From Paraglaciecola arctica BSs20135 (lineage in GTDB: Bacteria; Pseudomonadota; Gammaproteobacteria; Enterobacterales; Alteromonadaceae), in NCBI RefSeq assembly GCF_000314995.1, contig NZ_BAEO01000021.1, forward strand, positions 34,215 through 98,214: a stretch of DNA of 64,000 bases. Reading direction: 5' to 3'. Both the position numbers and the translations under genes were made by a program. The notes below the pieces were generated by a model. It was not told the origin of the DNA. It saw only the letters and a list, made by a program, of their open reading frames with translations, and ran no database searches. Position 1 is the first letter of the stretch; each line of letters begins with the position of its first letter. Positions 9,282 to 17,858 of this stretch are shown here, one piece after another.

Positions 9282-10367
9282 ATGACTAATCCAGTACCAA
9301 ACTCCTCAATACTACGAATTAATGCCTATAAACAGGGTAAAAGTAATATCGATGGTATTAAAAATCCAATTAAGCTCTCGTCAAATGAATCTTCCCATGG
9401 TGCATGTGAAGAAGCTTTATCTGCATTCAGGGAAACTTCATTTTCATTGAATCGTTACCCCGATGGAAATCAAACTAGCCTCAGAGAAGCAATTGCTCAA
9501 ACCTTTAATCTAAACGAAAGTAAGATTATGTGTGGTAACGGATCAGAAGAATTAATTCAATTGGTTGTACGAGCATATGTGTCAGTAGGTGATGAAGCAC
9601 TACTTAGTGAAAATGGCTTTATTATGAGCAATATTCATTGCCTAGCTCAAGGAGCTGAACTAGTCATTGCTCCAGAGAAAAACTTTAAGGTTGATGTCGA
9701 CGCATTGTTAGCGCGAGTTACAGATAAAACGAAATTCTGTACTATTGCTAACCCAAACAACCCCACAGGTACCTATATTTCAGATGAAGAAATACGTAGA
9801 TTACATGCTGGCCTTCCTAAAGATTGCATATTCTTAATAGACAATGCTTATTCAGAATATGTTGATAAAGAAGACTTTAGTGATGGGGTCGATTTAGTTG
9901 AAGAATTTGATAATGTCGTCATGACTCGGACGTTTTCGAAAATATATGGGTTATCGGCACTAAGAATCGGTTGGATGTACAGTTCTCAAGAAATACATGA
10001 TCTAATTCAACGTATTAGAACACCGTTTAATGCAAATTCTCCAGCGATGGCAGCGGCAACAGCAGCAGTTAAACAGACTGGTTATGTAAACGATATTAAG
10101 CAACATAATATAAAATCATTGCAATATATTACTGATAAATTGCAACAGTTAGGTATTGAAGTTGTACCCAGTGTTGCAAATTTTTACCTGTTAAATTTTA
10201 AAGGTGTCGAAGGAAAAATGGCTTCTGAAGCAGGCGCATTTCTGCAATCCAAAGGCATTATTCCTCGTCCTGCAGGAAATAATGATGACTTCTTGCGAAT
10301 TACCGTTGGTTTTGAAAGTGAAAACCAGGCAGTTGTTGATGCATTAACTGAATACATGAATCAATAA
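9282..10367 (+). CDS. class I/II PLP aminotransferase, HisC-like
   Basis: The 361-residue protein has the fold-type I PLP layout of histidinol-phosphate aminotransferase: SSNESSHG near the N terminus, MCGNGSEELI for phosphate binding, NPNNPTG, and the Schiff-base Lys in TFSKIYGLSALRIGW. HisC paralogues outside his operons commonly transaminate aromatic or other amino acids. Here, between a 2-oxoacid decarboxylase and an aldehyde dehydrogenase, it most likely makes the 2-oxoacid substrate from an amino acid. No his genes are nearby, so histidine biosynthesis is unlikely. Only a weak ribosome-binding site is visible. Confidence 0.85.
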   Translation: MTNPVPNSSILRINAYKQGKSNIDGIKNPIKLSSNESSHGACEEALSAFRETSFSLNRYPDGNQTSLREAIAQTFNLNESKIMCGNGSEELIQLVVRAYVSVGDEALLSENGFIMSNIHCLAQGAELVIAPEKNFKVDVDALLARVTDKTKFCTIANPNNPTGTYISDEEIRRLHAGLPKDCIFLIDNAYSEYVDKEDFSDGVDLVEEFDNVVMTRTFSKIYGLSALRIGWMYSSQEIHDLIQRIRTPFNANSPAMAAATAAVKQTGYVNDIKQHNIKSLQYITDKLQQLGIEVVPSVANFYLLNFKGVEGKMASEAGAFLQSKGIIPRPAGNNDDFLRITVGFESENQAVVDALTEYMNQ

Positions 10368-10420
10368 CCAATACCTATAATGATTTAACTTGTCTGGGAT
10401 AACACAAAGGGGTAAATACA

Positions 10421-11929
10421 TTGAATAATCAGGTTGATGAGATAAATAGCGCACAATTCAATAAAGTTAAGTCGCGTCTTGAAACAACACAAAAATTATT
10501 AATTAGTGGTAGTTGGCAGTGTTCATCTGATCAGCAAAATTCAGAAGTTATTGACCCTTCCACCGGTAACGTAATCTCTCATGCTAGTGTGGCAACTTAT
10601 GATGACGTAAATCTTGCTGTATCTGCAGCTAGAGAATCATTTGAAAGTGGTGTCTGGACTAAAATGACACCTAGTCAACGGGGTAAAATACTTTGGAAAG
10701 TAGCCGACTTATTAGAAGAGTATGGTGATGAAGTTGCGACCTTAGAAATGTTGAACGCGGGTAAGAAATTTTCAGCGGCGCGACAAGGCGAAATACCATT
10801 TGCTGCAGATTGTTTTCGCTACTTCGCAGGTTGGTGCACAAAAGTTGAAGGAGCAACTAAAAGTTTATCTATTATACCAGGGCAAGACTTTCACGCTTAT
10901 ACCAAAAGAGAACCAATAGGTGTAGCCGCACTGATTGTTCCATGGAATGGACCATTGGTACAAGCTGTTTGGAAAATCGCACCGGCACTTGCTGCAGGTT
11001 GTAGTTGTATCATTAAGCCTGCTATGGAAACCCCATTATCAATGGTTCGCTTGGCTGAAATAATGTTAGAAGCGGGGGTTCCCCCTGGTGTTCTAAATGT
11101 GATTTTAGGCGGAGGGGAAACTGCCGGTAAATGGTTATCAGAGCACCCGGACGTAGATAAAATTTCATTTACTGGTTCAACTGGTGTGGGTAAAAAAATT
11201 CTTGATGCTGCTAAAGGAAATTTGAAAAAAGTTTCCTTAGAGCTAGGAGGCAAATCAGCGATGATTGTTTTTCCTGATGCTGATATCGAAGAGGCAAGCC
11301 AAGGCGCTGTTGAGGCTATCTTCTCCCATGCAGGTCAAGTCTGCGTTGCTGGCTCTCGTCTGTTTATCCATCAAGATATATTTGACGCGATGATTACAAA
11401 AATCAAAGAGAAGACATTAGCAATTAAAGTCGGATCTTGCCACGATGAAAGTACAGGGATGGGGCCTGTTATTTCACAACGTCAATTTAACAGTATCCGT
11501 AAATATATTCATTTAGGGATAGAAGAGGGAGGGCGATTGATTACTGGTGGCGTGCCTGAATATAATGGCGATGGATACTTTATTTCACCAACCATTTTTG
11601 TTGACGTTAAACCTGAGATGACAATTGTTAAAGAAGAAATTTTTGGTCCTGTATTAGTGGTCCAAACTTTTACTGATGAAAATGACATTAATCAGATGGC
11701 TAATGATTCAGAATATGGCTTGGCTGCTAGTATTTGGACAAAAGATGTGAGCAAAGCGCATCTTACGGCTTCAGCAATGCGCGCAGGTTTAGTGTGGGTT
11801 AATTGCCATGGTATCCCAGATATGTCAGTACCTTTTGGTGGTTACAAGCAGTCTGGTTGGGGACGTGAGAATGGGTATGAGGCGTTGCTTCAATATACTG
11901 AATTAAAATCGGTAGTCGTTAAATTATAA
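10421..11929 (+). CDS. NAD(P)-dependent aldehyde dehydrogenase (betaine/phenylacetaldehyde type)
   Basis: The 502-residue enzyme has the standard ALDH core: the PWNGPLVQAVWKIAPALAAG segment, the Rossmann FTGSTGVGKKI, the general base Glu in LELGGKS, the catalytic Cys in HAGQVCVAGSR, and the late EEIFGPVL motif. The start is TTG at 10421, supported by AAAGGGG upstream at good spacing and no in-frame ATG near it. It should oxidise the aldehyde made by the decarboxylase two genes upstream. It is the last gene of this run; a hairpin follows at 12000-12030. The substrate could be indole-acetaldehyde or another aldehyde. Confidence 0.88.
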   Translation: MNNQVDEINSAQFNKVKSRLETTQKLLISGSWQCSSDQQNSEVIDPSTGNVISHASVATYDDVNLAVSAARESFESGVWTKMTPSQRGKILWKVADLLEEYGDEVATLEMLNAGKKFSAARQGEIPFAADCFRYFAGWCTKVEGATKSLSIIPGQDFHAYTKREPIGVAALIVPWNGPLVQAVWKIAPALAAGCSCIIKPAMETPLSMVRLAEIMLEAGVPPGVLNVILGGGETAGKWLSEHPDVDKISFTGSTGVGKKILDAAKGNLKKVSLELGGKSAMIVFPDADIEEASQGAVEAIFSHAGQVCVAGSRLFIHQDIFDAMITKIKEKTLAIKVGSCHDESTGMGPVISQRQFNSIRKYIHLGIEEGGRLITGGVPEYNGDGYFISPTIFVDVKPEMTIVKEEIFGPVLVVQTFTDENDINQMANDSEYGLAASIWTKDVSKAHLTASAMRAGLVWVNCHGIPDMSVPFGGYKQSGWGRENGYEALLQYTELKSVVVKL

Positions 11930-11999
11930 TAAAACGAACGACATTTTTAACTCCTTGATCCAGTAACATAAGCACAACTATGGCTAGCCGTTATTAACC

Positions 12000-12030
12000 G
12001 ATGACCGATTCTTACTAAGGATCGGTCATC
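12000..12030. terminator. bidirectional hairpin between convergent genes
   Basis: GATGACCGAT (12000-12009) pairs with ATCGGTCATC (12021-12030), a 10-bp perfect stem extended by one further pair. It lies between the end of the aldehyde dehydrogenase gene and the end of the opposite-strand zincin-like gene. The T-tract is poor on both sides. Confidence 0.5.
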
Positions 12031-12102
12031 ACTATGTAACTACATTCTCTCTTTCTGAAAATCCCTTCGTTTAGGCAACACCATCAAATCAAATATTTGC
12101 AC

Positions 12103-13746
12103 TTAGTCTAACCCTATGTTGAGGGGCTTGCTCATTTCTAGTTCTATCCATTTATTAAATTCAATTTCATTCTTTAGCTCGGGCTTATCTTTAGTTTTAG
12201 AGACCATATCTCGAAATACTTTAGAAAACATATAAGCTGAAATTTCATTGGGGTGATCTATTCCTCGTGTAACAGGGTAGGAATCACGGTAGAAGGTTAA
12301 ATCATCTATAGAGTTAATTATTAATTGATTATCGTAATCTCTTTTAAGTTGATATTTCTCTTCCTTAAGGATTACTGTGAATATTTGATCCGTAAAATCT
12401 TTGCCCATTTTGGGAAGATCAACTCCTTCTTTAAGTAAGGTTCTTACCCAATAAAACTCTGATGGTTGCTGAGGTTTTGGTACTAGCCATTCAGCTGAAG
12501 GGGCATCAGGGTTCGATACTTGATTTAACGTTATGTATTCGTCGGACTCAATAATGGCCTTCTGAAAATCCCAATGCTGAGTGTTTAACTGGACAAACTT
12601 TGATGGAAAACTTCGTTGTAGCGCATGCATTTGTTCATGAACTAGCAAGCCTCCAAATTCTCTCAATAGCTCCAAACTGTCTTTCTCATTTATATCCTTT
12701 TGCCAAATCTTAGTTAAAGAATCTAAATGCTTTTGGCTAAATATAATAAAACTGCCCCTTGTATGGGCAAAACCGCCACAAAGCCAGCTATCAACCTTGA
12801 TAAATCGCCAAGGATGATTGGCCATTAAATGGATATTATTTTGAAGAAGCAATACATTCACCTCTTTAACAATATAGGTAAGCGCATTTCGCTCTGTTTC
12901 ACTAAAAGGAAGGACGGCATCCTGAAACCTTTTTCTAGCATAACGCCTTAAATCATTAATATCTGATGTTGTTAATTTTTCTTGTATAAAGGTTTCAATT
13001 TCTCTTTTTTGTAGTTTTGAGAAGTAAGGCTCAAAGGTTTCGTCGAGGATTGCTTTTCTGGCGTCACTTACAGCCAGAATATCAATTCTGGGCCTTACTA
13101 ATGGGCTCTTTAGCTCTCTAATTTGATAATCATTTAAGCTATAAGTCGCTGGGGATCGTTCACTGTCATTCTGCTGTGTTTGGATGTTTGCTATATCATT
13201 CGAAACATTTTCGCCATTTACGGCATGCTTTAATCCTAAATTTTGAGCAACTTCATGGGTAATAACTAGGGCTTGCAAATGTTTTCGCTGCAATATGTCT
13301 GCTGTAGAGTCGGTAGTTTTTTTTGTTCCTAAGGCAATAAAAGTGTAACTTTCGTTCAGCATGCCATGAGCCACTGGTCCTTTTTTTCCCTGGAGTTCAT
13401 TGACAAAAAACATATTAAGTATCTCGCCTTGGCCACGAATAAATCCATCCTCTGTAGCCATTTTGACTATTTTATCTAAGTCTATTACTCCATCGCGCGC
13501 CTTGGTATTACTGTAAAAAATAGGTTCTAAAAAGTGTAGGTCCACATGTGCTTTTGAAAATGTCTCATCAATCAAATTTTTTGGTAGCGCCATTGAGGCT
13601 GGGTTATTGCCGTCGTCTCCTTGCACAACAATAGGCTGTATTATAATAACAAACGAATTTAGGGGCTCTTTTTGGGGGATAGAAAATGCATAATTACTAT
13701 GTAAAAAAAGAATAATTAATACAGCGACTGATTTAAAAAATTGCAT
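12103..13746 (-). CDS. secreted two-domain zincin-like protein, one motif degenerate
   Basis: I do not recognise the family of this 547-residue protein. A signal peptide covers residues about 1-22. The first half ends in an adamalysin/metzincin-like HExxHxxGxxH box in which the second His is Gln: His164-Glu165 to His174, HEVAQNLGLKH. The second half has an intact HEXXH, HEQMH at 370-374 (GLLVHEQMHALQ), with acidic residues downstream (SDEY around 401-404, or the NEISAYM segment near the C terminus) that could be the third zinc ligand. The parts suggest a secreted protease with an inactive or regulatory first zincin domain. The start has AGG 8 nt upstream. It is monocistronic or followed by nothing on its strand. 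Confidence 0.6.
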   Translation of the reverse strand: MQFFKSVAVLIILFLHSNYAFSIPQKEPLNSFVIIIQPIVVQGDDGNNPASMALPKNLIDETFSKAHVDLHFLEPIFYSNTKARDGVIDLDKIVKMATEDGFIRGQGEILNMFFVNELQGKKGPVAHGMLNESYTFIALGTKKTTDSTADILQRKHLQALVITHEVAQNLGLKHAVNGENVSNDIANIQTQQNDSERSPATYSLNDYQIRELKSPLVRPRIDILAVSDARKAILDETFEPYFSKLQKREIETFIQEKLTTSDINDLRRYARKRFQDAVLPFSETERNALTYIVKEVNVLLLQNNIHLMANHPWRFIKVDSWLCGGFAHTRGSFIIFSQKHLDSLTKIWQKDINEKDSLELLREFGGLLVHEQMHALQRSFPSKFVQLNTQHWDFQKAIIESDEYITLNQVSNPDAPSAEWLVPKPQQPSEFYWVRTLLKEGVDLPKMGKDFTDQIFTVILKEEKYQLKRDYDNQLIINSIDDLTFYRDSYPVTRGIDHPNEISAYMFSKVFRDMVSKTKDKPELKNEIEFNKWIELEMSKPLNIGLD

Positions 13747-13842
13747 GGTATTACCTTTTATAGGAAGTGTTTTTATAAAATTTTATGGCATACCAAAACA
13801 CAGTTAATTATTTGTAGTGTCTTTTAACATAGCCATAAATAA

Positions 13843-14154
13843 TTAACTCAAGGACAAAAGCTCTTTCACTCTGAGCTTGAGTTTTTGATTATAAATATCT
13901 CGTTCATTGTGGTTACAAAAGGCGCTTAAGAAACCTTCATGAGCATCACCTAATGCATTCGAAATTAATATGGTAAGTAACTCATAATAGGGAATATTAA
14001 GAATTTCTGACAATGCGGTAAGTCGACAATGCTCTGCATTTTCTACTCTAAAATTACTGACCTGAGTAAGGGGAGGTTTTTGACAAACCTCATCACAAAA
14101 TAACGCGTTTTCCGTTAGTTCTTTAAATTTCAAAAAAGTATGTTTGTTTTTCAT
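13843..14154 (-). CDS. small ribbon-helix-helix-like protein
   Basis: A longer in-frame start exists at 14274, but the ATG at 14154 has GAGG (14164-14167) at 9-nt spacing and gives 103 residues starting MKNKHTFLK. The segment VSNFRVENAEHCRLTALSEI followed by LNIPYYELLTILI resembles the beta-strand and two helices of an RHH DNA-binding domain. It is followed by a hydrophilic tail. It lies 96 nt upstream of the zincin-like gene on the same strand and may regulate or be co-transcribed with it. The assignment rests on pattern only. Confidence 0.4.
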   Translation of the reverse strand: MKNKHTFLKFKELTENALFCDEVCQKPPLTQVSNFRVENAEHCRLTALSEILNIPYYELLTILISNALGDAHEGFLSAFCNHNERDIYNQKLKLRVKELLSLS

Positions 14155-14697
14155 TGATATTAGCCTCGTATTAACCATTGCTCGTTGCCTTTTATATTTA
14201 ATTACGCAATGAGAAAGGGTAAGTAATGTTAAGTTTTTTGTTCTAATAAGCTTTGATTGCGGTGTTAATTTCATTCAATTCTTATTGATCACAAACTGTA
14301 TTCTTCATAATTAAAAGCTAACGGACACTACAATTCATGTCAAGTAATAATCCCATTAATGTTTGACGGTGGTTTTTATGTTTGAATTTGTATTTTTGGG
14401 TGGCTACTTTTTCAATAAACTTGTTATATACACTTATGATGCAATGAATAAAGCTGGCGTCGCTTTTTTTGTATTGTATTTTTAAATTTATTTAAGAATG
14501 TATAAAATGGTTTTTTATCTTTTCTTTCTAATGGTGGGATTATATTTTCCGTTTGGTTGATTTTTTTAGTGCTTGGTATAAGCTGGATCATTAACAAGTG
14601 AGGTTTAGATTTCTGATGCCAAATGGTTTTTTTATACAGCATAGAAACTGAATATTAAATTCAAAACATAATAGTATTGCTATTTAAGGAAAAAATA
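14155..14697. promoter_or_regulatory. AT-rich divergent region with two TGGGATTA-type repeats
   Basis: This is a very AT-rich gap between the RHH-like gene and the SDR gene. It holds CATTAATGGGATTATT in inverse orientation at 14346-14361, identical to 4399-4414, and GGTGGGATTATATT at 14533-14546. A 72-codon opposite-strand frame within it (14424-14642) has no ribosome-binding site and looks like chance. Otherwise I see promoter-like AT runs only. Confidence 0.35.
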
Positions 14698-15549
14698 ATG
14701 GCTTGTATTCTGATTACTGGTTGTGGTTCTGGTCTAGGTGCGTCATTGGCAACTAGATTGGCTAATGAAGGGCATGAAGTTATAGCTACCGTAAGATCGC
14801 TCACTCATGGAAAAATTCAAAATAGTATAGCCGCGACGTTCAATTCGCCGAAATTCATTCAAATGGATGTCACTAATACCAATGAAGTACAAACTGTTTT
14901 TGATGAATTCGAGAAACATGATAAAAAATTGGATGTTGTTATTCTAAATGCAGCAAGCTATTCGATGGGCACTATTGAAAGTACTAATTACGAGCAAAGT
15001 AAACAGTGTTTTGACGTGAATTATTGGGGTGGGGTGAATGTTATTAGAGCTGTATTACCAATAATGCGTCGTCAGTTAAGTGGAAAGATTATAGGTATTG
15101 GCTCAATTTCTTCAGCTATTGCTTTACCTTGTGACGGATATTATTCCGCTTCTAAGGCAGCAATGGAGCGTACTCTAGAAAGTTTAAGGCATGAAGTAGC
15201 ACCTTTCGGGCTCCATGTAAGTAACATAGCACCAGCCTCTTTTGGGTCTAACTTATTTCAATCACTACCGGATGAATTGCTAGAAAGTAATCCGTACTCG
15301 CCACTGTTAAAAGAGTGGCTAGCAAATATCAAACAAAATACTAATCCTAATGGGATAGGGAGAACAGAGGTTGAAGATATAATTTTGAGCGTTATCTCTT
15401 CGAATGAACCTGACTTTATCTATCCTGCAGGTGCTATGGCTTTAAAAGTTCTTAGTAGTTTGAAAACAATGACTGCCGAAGAAAGAACTCATGCAATTTC
15501 AACCTGGTCGGATACGCAATGGTGGTCAAAGGCTAACTTTAAAGAATAA
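14698..15549 (+). CDS. short-chain dehydrogenase/reductase
   Basis: The 283-residue protein is a classical SDR. It has the TGCGSGLG NAD(P)-binding motif at residues about 8-15, NAAS in the middle, Ser in GSISS, and the YSASK catalytic pair about residue 150. The ATG at 14698 has TAAGGA at 8 nt; an upstream in-frame TTG at 14677 is rejected. It stands alone on its strand, facing the DUF819 gene. The left neighbour region shares the TGGGATTA repeat with the nickel-pincer operon, so it may act on a hydroxy- or sugar-acid-related substrate; that is inference. Confidence 0.85.
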   Translation: MACILITGCGSGLGASLATRLANEGHEVIATVRSLTHGKIQNSIAATFNSPKFIQMDVTNTNEVQTVFDEFEKHDKKLDVVILNAASYSMGTIESTNYEQSKQCFDVNYWGGVNVIRAVLPIMRRQLSGKIIGIGSISSAIALPCDGYYSASKAAMERTLESLRHEVAPFGLHVSNIAPASFGSNLFQSLPDELLESNPYSPLLKEWLANIKQNTNPNGIGRTEVEDIILSVISSNEPDFIYPAGAMALKVLSSLKTMTAEERTHAISTWSDTQWWSKANFKE

Positions 15550-15594
15550 TAAACCAAGTTAGCAATTTCACCGAAAGACAGTTTAGCGCTAAGA

Positions 15595-15620
15595 CATTGC
15601 CTCAGTTTGTAGAGGCAATG
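15595..15620. terminator. bidirectional hairpin between SDR and DUF819 genes
   Basis: CATTGCCTC (15595-15603) and GAGGCAATG (15612-15620) form a perfect 9-bp stem with an 8-nt loop between two convergent genes. Confidence 0.6.
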
Positions 15621-15659
15621 GTTGGGTAATTATTGGGATGAATAATAATCTAGAGTGCT

Positions 15660-16793
15660 TTAATTAAGTAAGTTTGTGACCGCAACACCAATAAAAGACG
15701 CTATAGCATAACCAAATATGCCGCACATAATTCCCGGAGTAACGAGTGTACGCCAGTTACGAGATGTAGCTATCGCCGCTGTAACAGCTGGTCCTACTAA
15801 TGCGGCGGCAGAAGCCACTACTGTTTCCTTGAGATCAAGTTTCATATATCTTGCAAGTAATAATGTCACCGTAAGGTGAGTAATAATAATAAACATACCG
15901 TAGAAAAATAATACTATAGCTGAACCTAAAAATACTGACATATCGGTACCAGCTCCAACAACAGCGAAGAACAAATACATTAACAACAATCCTGTATCAA
16001 ATTCGCCTTCTAAGTTGTCCGTTAATTTGGGGCATAAATTCGCAATAAGTAGAGTCAGTACAGTAATAACTAAAAACGTATATTGGCCCAAGCCAGAAGC
16101 GTCGGCGATATACTTAGAGACAGCGCAAATTGCAAAGCTTAATGCAATTGCACCAGTGATATGAGTGAGTTTAAATCTTGATGTATGATCTACGTCTATA
16201 TTTTCATGCGCTAACATTTCGACAGATTTATCTGTAAATGAAGGGAAAAAACGAGTCAGCCATTTTGTTGTTGGGATAGCAAGCAATGCCATTAGTGCAA
16301 TAATACTGACGATACTACTTGCACTAATTGCAGCGCTGAATTCGTCTTTCGACATTTCCACAACTTGAGAAACGGCTAAAAAATTTACTGCTCCGCCAAT
16401 ATAACCTCCGGTGTACACGCCGGCAACTTTTGGGCCTATAGTGCCAAGATCGAAAATAAAGAACCCAATAACTGCGCCAACAATTGTAGCTAGACTAGCA
16501 AGACAAAAAATTAATAATACCCTGCCACTCTCTTTAAATATCTTACGCAAGTTGCTTTTAAACAGTAATAAAGGGATCGCAAGCGGAACCAATGTACTTC
16601 CAACAAAATCATAAGCTGGGCTCTTTAAGGGAATGATGTGTAGGTTTGATAAAAGAATGCCGGTACAGATAACCCATACAACACCGGAAATTTTCCGACC
16701 TATTGAGAGAGTATCCATCCAAAAGCCAAACCAGGCTAAGCCAAATATGACTGTACAAACAGCCATTATATTGTCTCCAGGGATAAAAGACAT
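15660..16793 (-). CDS. DUF819 family integral membrane protein
   Basis: The 377-residue protein is almost wholly hydrophobic with about ten to eleven membrane segments. It has a glycine-rich VYTGGYIGGAVNFLAVSQ stretch and a conserved ASAAALVGPAVTAAIA segment near the C terminus, matching DUF819 (YjcL-like) proteins. These are putative transporters without a settled substrate. GAGGAGAG precedes the ATG. It is divergent from the gluconokinase/LarA operon, and DUF819 genes are sometimes found with racemase or epimerase genes, so transport of the acid handled by the LarA-like enzyme is a reasonable guess. Confidence 0.8.
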   Translation of the reverse strand: MSFIPGDNIMAVCTVIFGLAWFGFWMDTLSIGRKISGVVWVICTGILLSNLHIIPLKSPAYDFVGSTLVPLAIPLLLFKSNLRKIFKESGRVLLIFCLASLATIVGAVIGFFIFDLGTIGPKVAGVYTGGYIGGAVNFLAVSQVVEMSKDEFSAAISASSIVSIIALMALLAIPTTKWLTRFFPSFTDKSVEMLAHENIDVDHTSRFKLTHITGAIALSFAICAVSKYIADASGLGQYTFLVITVLTLLIANLCPKLTDNLEGEFDTGLLLMYLFFAVVGAGTDMSVFLGSAIVLFFYGMFIIITHLTVTLLLARYMKLDLKETVVASAAALVGPAVTAAIATSRNWRTLVTPGIMCGIFGYAIASFIGVAVTNLLN

Positions 16794-17372
16794 ATGATTA
16801 CTCTCCTCAAAGGTTACGGCCAGTATGTACGAAGTCTCGACGTAATATTAATGTTACGTACTAGAATTTCGATTTACTCTTATTAATTGAAATACTAGCA
16901 ATCATGGGATTATATATCAATAATCTTGTTCTGTTATTATATGATTATTTTTTGATTTATATTTTCAACTTGTCTATTATTATTGCTAAGCATTTGTTTT
17001 TTATGATGTGTGCTATATTTTCGGGTTTGTTTTGTATGCAATTTATCTTATTGGCTTTAGCCTTTATTTTTTAATTGTGGGATTTAATTTGCTTTTTTAG
17101 CCTGATTGGAAATTGTGAATGTTTTAATGATGGTCAATATTTTGGGTCAATAAAGTTAAATTTACATTGTGTAATATATTTTTGTTAGACATTTTATTTA
17201 TTATTACAAGATACGTTGAAACAAGAATCTTGACTGTTTGTTTTTAGTCAAATTTGTTTTTTATCACCGTATTATCGGAAGAACAATAATCAGTGTAGGC
17301 ACACTACTTAACATATTAATCGGTGTTTTCGTTGCACCGTTTATTATCGGTTTGACTTTTAAGAGTAAAAAT
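16794..17372. promoter_or_regulatory. divergent promoter region, DUF819 / nickel-pincer operon
   Basis: This 579-nt gap is extremely AT-rich. It contains CATGGGATTATATATC (16903-16918) and GTGGGATTTAATT (17077-17089), relatives of the repeat at 4303 and 23059. An in-frame TTG-started extension of the kinase gene (from 17238) would add a hydrophobic 45-residue N terminus but is not supported by a ribosome-binding site or by the family length. Confidence 0.4.
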
Positions 17373-17858
17373 ATGATTTATATCGTTATGGGGGTTAGTG
17401 GTTCAGGTAAATCGACAGTTGGGGATTTATTGTCTAAAGAATTGTCATTACCATTTTATGATGCAGATGATTTCCACTTTCCCGAAAGTATAGAAAAAAT
17501 GGCGAAAGGTATTCCTTTAACAGATGACGATCGCAATCCATGGTTATCGCTATTAGCGATAAATATCGCTCAATGGGAAGCTAAGGGCGGAGCTGTTTTA
17601 GCCTGTTCAGCATTAAAAGAAAGTTATAGAGATATTTTACGTTCTACAACGGAAAATGTGGTGCAGTTTATTTATTTGAAAGGCACACAAGCGTTACTTG
17701 CGACACGGTTAAGAAGTAGAAGTTCACACTTTATGCCTGAATCCTTATTGGAAAGTCAGTTGAGTACATTAGAACCTCCTGAGCAAGCAATTACAGTGTT
17801 GTTAGATAATACCCTTGAGAACATTATTTTCGAAATTTTAAAGGAAATAAACCAATGA
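17373..17858 (+). CDS. gntK: gluconokinase-like sugar-acid kinase
   Basis: The 161-residue protein starts MIYIVMGVSGSGKST, a P-loop at residues about 7-15. It has the family's DADDFHFPESIEKMAKGIPL and DDRNPWLS segments and ends at the usual length for GntK (about 160-175). GntK phosphorylates D-gluconate to 6-phosphogluconate with ATP in the cytoplasm. It overlaps the LarA-like gene by 4 nt (ATGA), so the two are translationally coupled. This suggests that the nickel enzyme's product or substrate is gluconate or a close relative. The ATG at 17373 has only a weak AAGAG site. Confidence 0.85.
   Translation: MIYIVMGVSGSGKSTVGDLLSKELSLPFYDADDFHFPESIEKMAKGIPLTDDDRNPWLSLLAINIAQWEAKGGAVLACSALKESYRDILRSTTENVVQFIYLKGTQALLATRLRSRSSHFMPESLLESQLSTLEPPEQAITVLLDNTLENIIFEILKEINQ

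Noticed and set aside
14424..14642. 72-codon minus-strand frame
   Set aside because: It is in AT-rich intergenic DNA, has no ribosome-binding site, no recognisable domain, and overlaps motif copies.
17238..17372. N-terminal hydrophobic extension of the gluconokinase-like gene
   Set aside because: It starts with TTG without a site, adds 45 hydrophobic residues absent from GntK, and an ATG at 17373 gives the family length.
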